Shown here one piece after another: positions 6,614-8,231 of a stretch of DNA of 8,231 nucleotides. The notes beneath the pieces were generated by a model. The model was not told where the DNA came from, did not search any database, and saw nothing but the letters and a program-made list of their open reading frames with translations. The DNA comes from an uncultured Butyricicoccus sp. GTDB lineage: Bacteria > Bacillota > Clostridia > Oscillospirales > Butyricicoccaceae. Position 1 is the first letter of the stretch. Every line of letters starts with the position of its first letter. The translations under genes were made by a program, and so were the position numbers. The stretch covers positions 1 to 8,231 of the forward strand of contig UQVU01000080.1 in NCBI GenBank assembly GCA_900544475.1. The letters are read 5' to 3'.

Positions 6614-8007
6614 TTCTCTTTCTCCTTCCGGCTGAACTGCATCTGCGGTATCGCGTAGCCGTTCCGGCGGCACTCGCCGCCAAGCTCCTCTACCGAAAAC
6701 TCCGACCGCTTCGAGCCGCCCGCGAGCAGCGCCAGCAGGCTCATGACGTAATCCCTGTCGTTTTCGAGCGGAATGTCGCTCGTGCAGACGATGTCGTTCT
6801 CCCCGAGCCAGTTCTGCACATAAGCCGCAACGGCGGCACGGCCGTAATCCGAATGCAGCAGCTTTGCGGCCTGCGCGGCGGCGGCGCTGTCGTCCCCCGC
6901 CTCCTCGATGAGGACGCGCGCTGCCTTGGTGCGCTTTCCGGGGCGACGGCGATACCACAGGCTCTTTTCCGAGAGGCAGGACTGCTCAAACAGGTTGAAC
7001 ACCGGCTGAAGGCTGTCCACGAGGTCGCCTGCGCGGCGGTTTCGCGAAAGCGCGGTCAGCACGGTGTTGAGGTCGCCGCGGATGTTCTGGTCGCGGTTCG
7101 TAAGGTTTTCGATCTTCTGCGTCGCGGCGCGGGTATAGCGGCGCACCTGCGCATCGATTTCGTCCAGATAATCGCGCTCGAGGTTGTCGTAGCACTCCTG
7201 CACCCAGTAGATTTTGCGCAGAATATCCGCGCGGCAGTCCTCCGCCGTCGCGCCGCGCCGGTCCTGCTTTGCGGCCTCCGCCATGGCTTCAAGCAGGCTG
7301 TCGTCCTCCGCCCACCGCGTCAGCACGCTCTTGATGGGCACGCGGTATTTCGGAACCGAGTCCTTGATTTTGAGCGGACGGATATACGCCTCGATGACCT
7401 TCTGACCGAAATCGTCGAAATAGGACGAAAGCACCTCGCCGACGTCGTGCATTTCGAGCTGCATCTGAAAATAGTGGCGGACGTTGTGATAGACCATGTG
7501 CAGGAGCTTGACGAGCGTCTGCGTGTTGTCGTACGCGCCGTAGACTGCCGCCATCTTTTCGTAGACCGTACCGTTCTCCTCCGCGACCTTGAGCGCGGAA
7601 TACGTGCCGAAAACGCAGGAATAGCCGCGCGCGGGCGTATCGTCGCGCAGCTCGTGGAACAGCGCGAGCAGACGGCTCGAATACCCCGGCACGGTGATGT
7701 ATTCGCGGAAATCCGCGCCGCGCTCCTTCTCGAACCAGCCCTTGCCGCCGAGCTTACGGATGAGGAAACGGGCGCGTCCCGAGATGTCGCGCAGCTCGTC
7801 CTCGTCGATGTCCTCGCCCTCAAAGGTCGCGTCCGCGAGCTGCTGCTCCAGACGGCTGCGCAGCATGGAATAGAACGTATCCTCCGGTATCTTCAGTTTA
7901 TCCTGATAGGCTGTGTACAGCACATCGAGCGCATCGGCGTAGAGTGCGCGGTTCGGCGAGGCGAGCGGCGAAAACAGCTCGTCCGGCACGGCTTCAAAAA
8001 ATTTCAT
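6610..8007 (-). CDS. jetA: Wadjet kleisin-like subunit JetA (type II, DUF5716/JetA family)
   Basis: The 465-aa protein begins MKFFEAVPDELFSPLAS and continues with NRALYADALDVLY, which I recognise as the start of the JetA family of type II Wadjet (formerly DUF5716). It is MukF-like in role: an N-terminal winged-helix region (about 1-110), a long helical middle with a coiled stretch near 262-325, and a C-terminal winged-helix region (about 380-465) expected to bind the JetC head. No enzyme motif is present, as expected for a structural linker. The first gene of the operon, it has an AGGAGG ribosome site (8017-8022) 9 nt before the ATG and follows the only promoter seen. Its last codons form the charged tail RKEKEK, which also encodes the jetB ribosome site. 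The type I counterpart (DUF3375) looks different, so type II is favoured, judged from memory of the families. Confidence 0.9.
   Translation of the reverse strand: MKFFEAVPDELFSPLASPNRALYADALDVLYTAYQDKLKIPEDTFYSMLRSRLEQQLADATFEGEDIDEDELRDISGRARFLIRKLGGKGWFEKERGADFREYITVPGYSSRLLALFHELRDDTPARGYSCVFGTYSALKVAEENGTVYEKMAAVYGAYDNTQTLVKLLHMVYHNVRHYFQMQLEMHDVGEVLSSYFDDFGQKVIEAYIRPLKIKDSVPKYRVPIKSVLTRWAEDDSLLEAMAEAAKQDRRGATAEDCRADILRKIYWVQECYDNLERDYLDEIDAQVRRYTRAATQKIENLTNRDQNIRGDLNTVLTALSRNRRAGDLVDSLQPVFNLFEQSCLSEKSLWYRRRPGKRTKAARVLIEEAGDDSAAAAQAAKLLHSDYGRAAVAAYVQNWLGENDIVCTSDIPLENDRDYVMSLLALLAGGSKRSEFSVEELGGECRRNGYAIPQMQFSRKEKEK
6621..6627 (-). promoter_or_regulatory. Ribosome binding site of jetB inside the jetA tail
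   Basis: AAGGAGA stands 7 nt before the jetB ATG and lies within the last codons of jetA (Lys-Glu-Lys). It supports the ATG that overlaps the jetA stop over any upstream in-frame start. Confidence 0.8.
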
Positions 8008-8016
8008 AGCGTTTAT

Positions 8017-8022
8017 CCTCCT
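8017..8022 (-). promoter_or_regulatory. Ribosome binding site of jetA
   Basis: AGGAGG with a 9-nt spacer (ATAAACGCT) precedes the jetA ATG. It is a consensus site and confirms the start at 8007. Confidence 0.9.
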
Positions 8023-8085
8023 GCGGAGTGCGCCGCCCGGCGGATACGGAAACCCATGCCTGCACGGACAGCTCTTCTACTGTAT

Positions 8086-8114
8086 ATTATACGGTTGCGT
8101 GCACGATATTACAA
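8086..8114 (-). promoter_or_regulatory. Sigma-A/sigma-70 type promoter of the jetABCD operon
   Basis: On the minus strand a perfect -10 box TATAAT (8086-8091) is preceded, after an ideal 17-bp spacer, by TTGTAA (8109-8114, four of six consensus bases of the -35 box). A T-rich stretch lies just upstream. Transcription would start near 8079 and leave a leader of about 70 nt before jetA. No other convincing promoter is seen within the operon, so all four genes probably share this one. Confidence 0.8.
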
Positions 8115-8140
8115 CAAAAAAGTCCCCTTTATCTTTCTTA

Positions 8141-8156
8141 CTGTACAAAAGAACAG
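8141..8156. promoter_or_regulatory. Candidate operator: 16-bp dyad CTGT-N8-ACAG
   Basis: CTGTAC-AAAA-GAACAG has 5 of 6 paired positions per arm and is centred about 70 bp upstream of the predicted transcription start. It could bind a dimeric regulator. The outer bases match the LexA box of Proteobacteria, but Firmicutes LexA usually prefers GAAC-N4-GTTC, so no regulator is assigned. A 16-bp dyad of this quality can also arise by chance. Confidence 0.3.
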
Positions 8157-8206
8157 ACAGATAAACCTATAAACATCGGCTATCGCGCGAAAGCGCATAT
8201 AAAATA

Positions 8207-8225
8207 GACTTTGCAAAGCAAAGTC
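8207..8225. terminator. Hairpin at the window edge, possible terminator of an upstream minus-strand gene
   Basis: GACTTTGC (8207-8214) and GCAAAGTC (8218-8225) form a perfect 8-bp stem with a 3-nt loop. Read on the minus strand it is followed by TATTTTATA, a moderate T-rich tail, which would suit termination of a gene lying beyond 8231. The stem is only half GC and the tail is interrupted, so it may instead be a small repeat. Confidence 0.4.
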
Positions 8226-8231
8226 GTAAAA

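Larger units (their letters stand above)
8008..8231. other. Intergenic region upstream of jetA
   Basis: No coding sequence is supported here. Besides the promoter, the dyad and the edge hairpin, it holds a small GCGC-GAAA-GCGC hairpin (8185-8196) and a GC-rich near-palindrome in the jetA leader (about 8033-8043). From about 8080 outward it is clearly more AT-rich than the genes, as expected for a promoter region. Confidence 0.7.

Noticed and set aside
6614..6958. N-terminal extension of jetB to give 325 aa
   Set aside because: The added part lies wholly in jetA in another frame, is low-complexity, and the ATG at 6613 has a proper ribosome site and ATGA overlap.
1415..8007. Housekeeping MukBEF or MksBEF condensin
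   Set aside because: The presence of a JetD/DUF2220 Toprim gene as fourth member, the JetA-type first gene and the shorter SMC length fit Wadjet.
8141..8156. LexA (SOS) box
   Set aside because: The CTGT-N8-ACAG form is that of Proteobacteria; a Clostridia host would be expected to use GAAC-N4-GTTC, so it is kept only as an unassigned dyad.
6853..8172. Plus-strand open frame of 439 codons opposite jetA
   Set aside because: Antisense shadow that also runs through the jetA promoter region.
1..8231. CRISPR array, tRNA or rRNA genes, transposase genes
   Set aside because: No regularly spaced repeats, cloverleaf-like sequences, rRNA signatures or transposase-like proteins were seen by eye on either strand.

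Overview
The window carries a complete Wadjet (JetABCD) plasmid-defence operon on the minus strand. It occupies about four fifths of the sequence. Next to it, on the plus strand, lie two decayed genes. The DNA is GC-rich. One decayed gene is a hybrid sensor kinase with an amino-acid-binding-type sensor, and the other is a carbon-nitrogen hydrolase. Both look like versions common in gut Clostridia (Oscillospiraceae/Ruminococcaceae). With strong AGGAGG ribosome sites and a sigma-A type promoter, this suggests a GC-rich gut Clostridia genome. The taxonomic placement is inference, since there is no rRNA or marker gene here.

Layout from left to right: (1) 5-88, an imperfect palindrome of about 84 bp that looks like a REP/MITE-type element. 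(2) 33-1049 (+), remains of a membrane-bound hybrid histidine kinase. It keeps sensor, membrane helix and phosphoacceptor helix, then jumps directly to the first residues of a receiver domain, so the ATP-binding domain is missing. (3) 1046-1365 (+), a nitrilase-superfamily gene with internal deletions and a frame change. (4) 1370-1408, a strong hairpin with T-tracts on both sides that can stop transcription from both directions. (5) 1415-8007 (-), jetA, jetB, jetC and jetD in transcription order. (6) 8008-8231, the upstream region with a promoter (TTGTAA-17-TATAAT), a 16-bp dyad upstream of it, and a hairpin at the window edge.

The four Jet proteins form one machine. JetC is the SMC/MukB-like ATPase, JetA the kleisin-like linker, JetB the small KITE-like subunit, and JetD the Toprim nuclease. 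In characterised Wadjet systems JetABC extrudes DNA loops, and JetD cuts when the motor meets itself on a small closed circle, so plasmids are restricted. All visible active-site motifs (Walker A, signature, Walker B, Toprim E and DxD) are intact, and the genes overlap end to start, so the operon looks functional. The JetA family points to Wadjet type II. The system is a known one. The less ordinary observations are the deletion-scarred genes beside it, the palindrome at the edge and the dyad upstream of the promoter.
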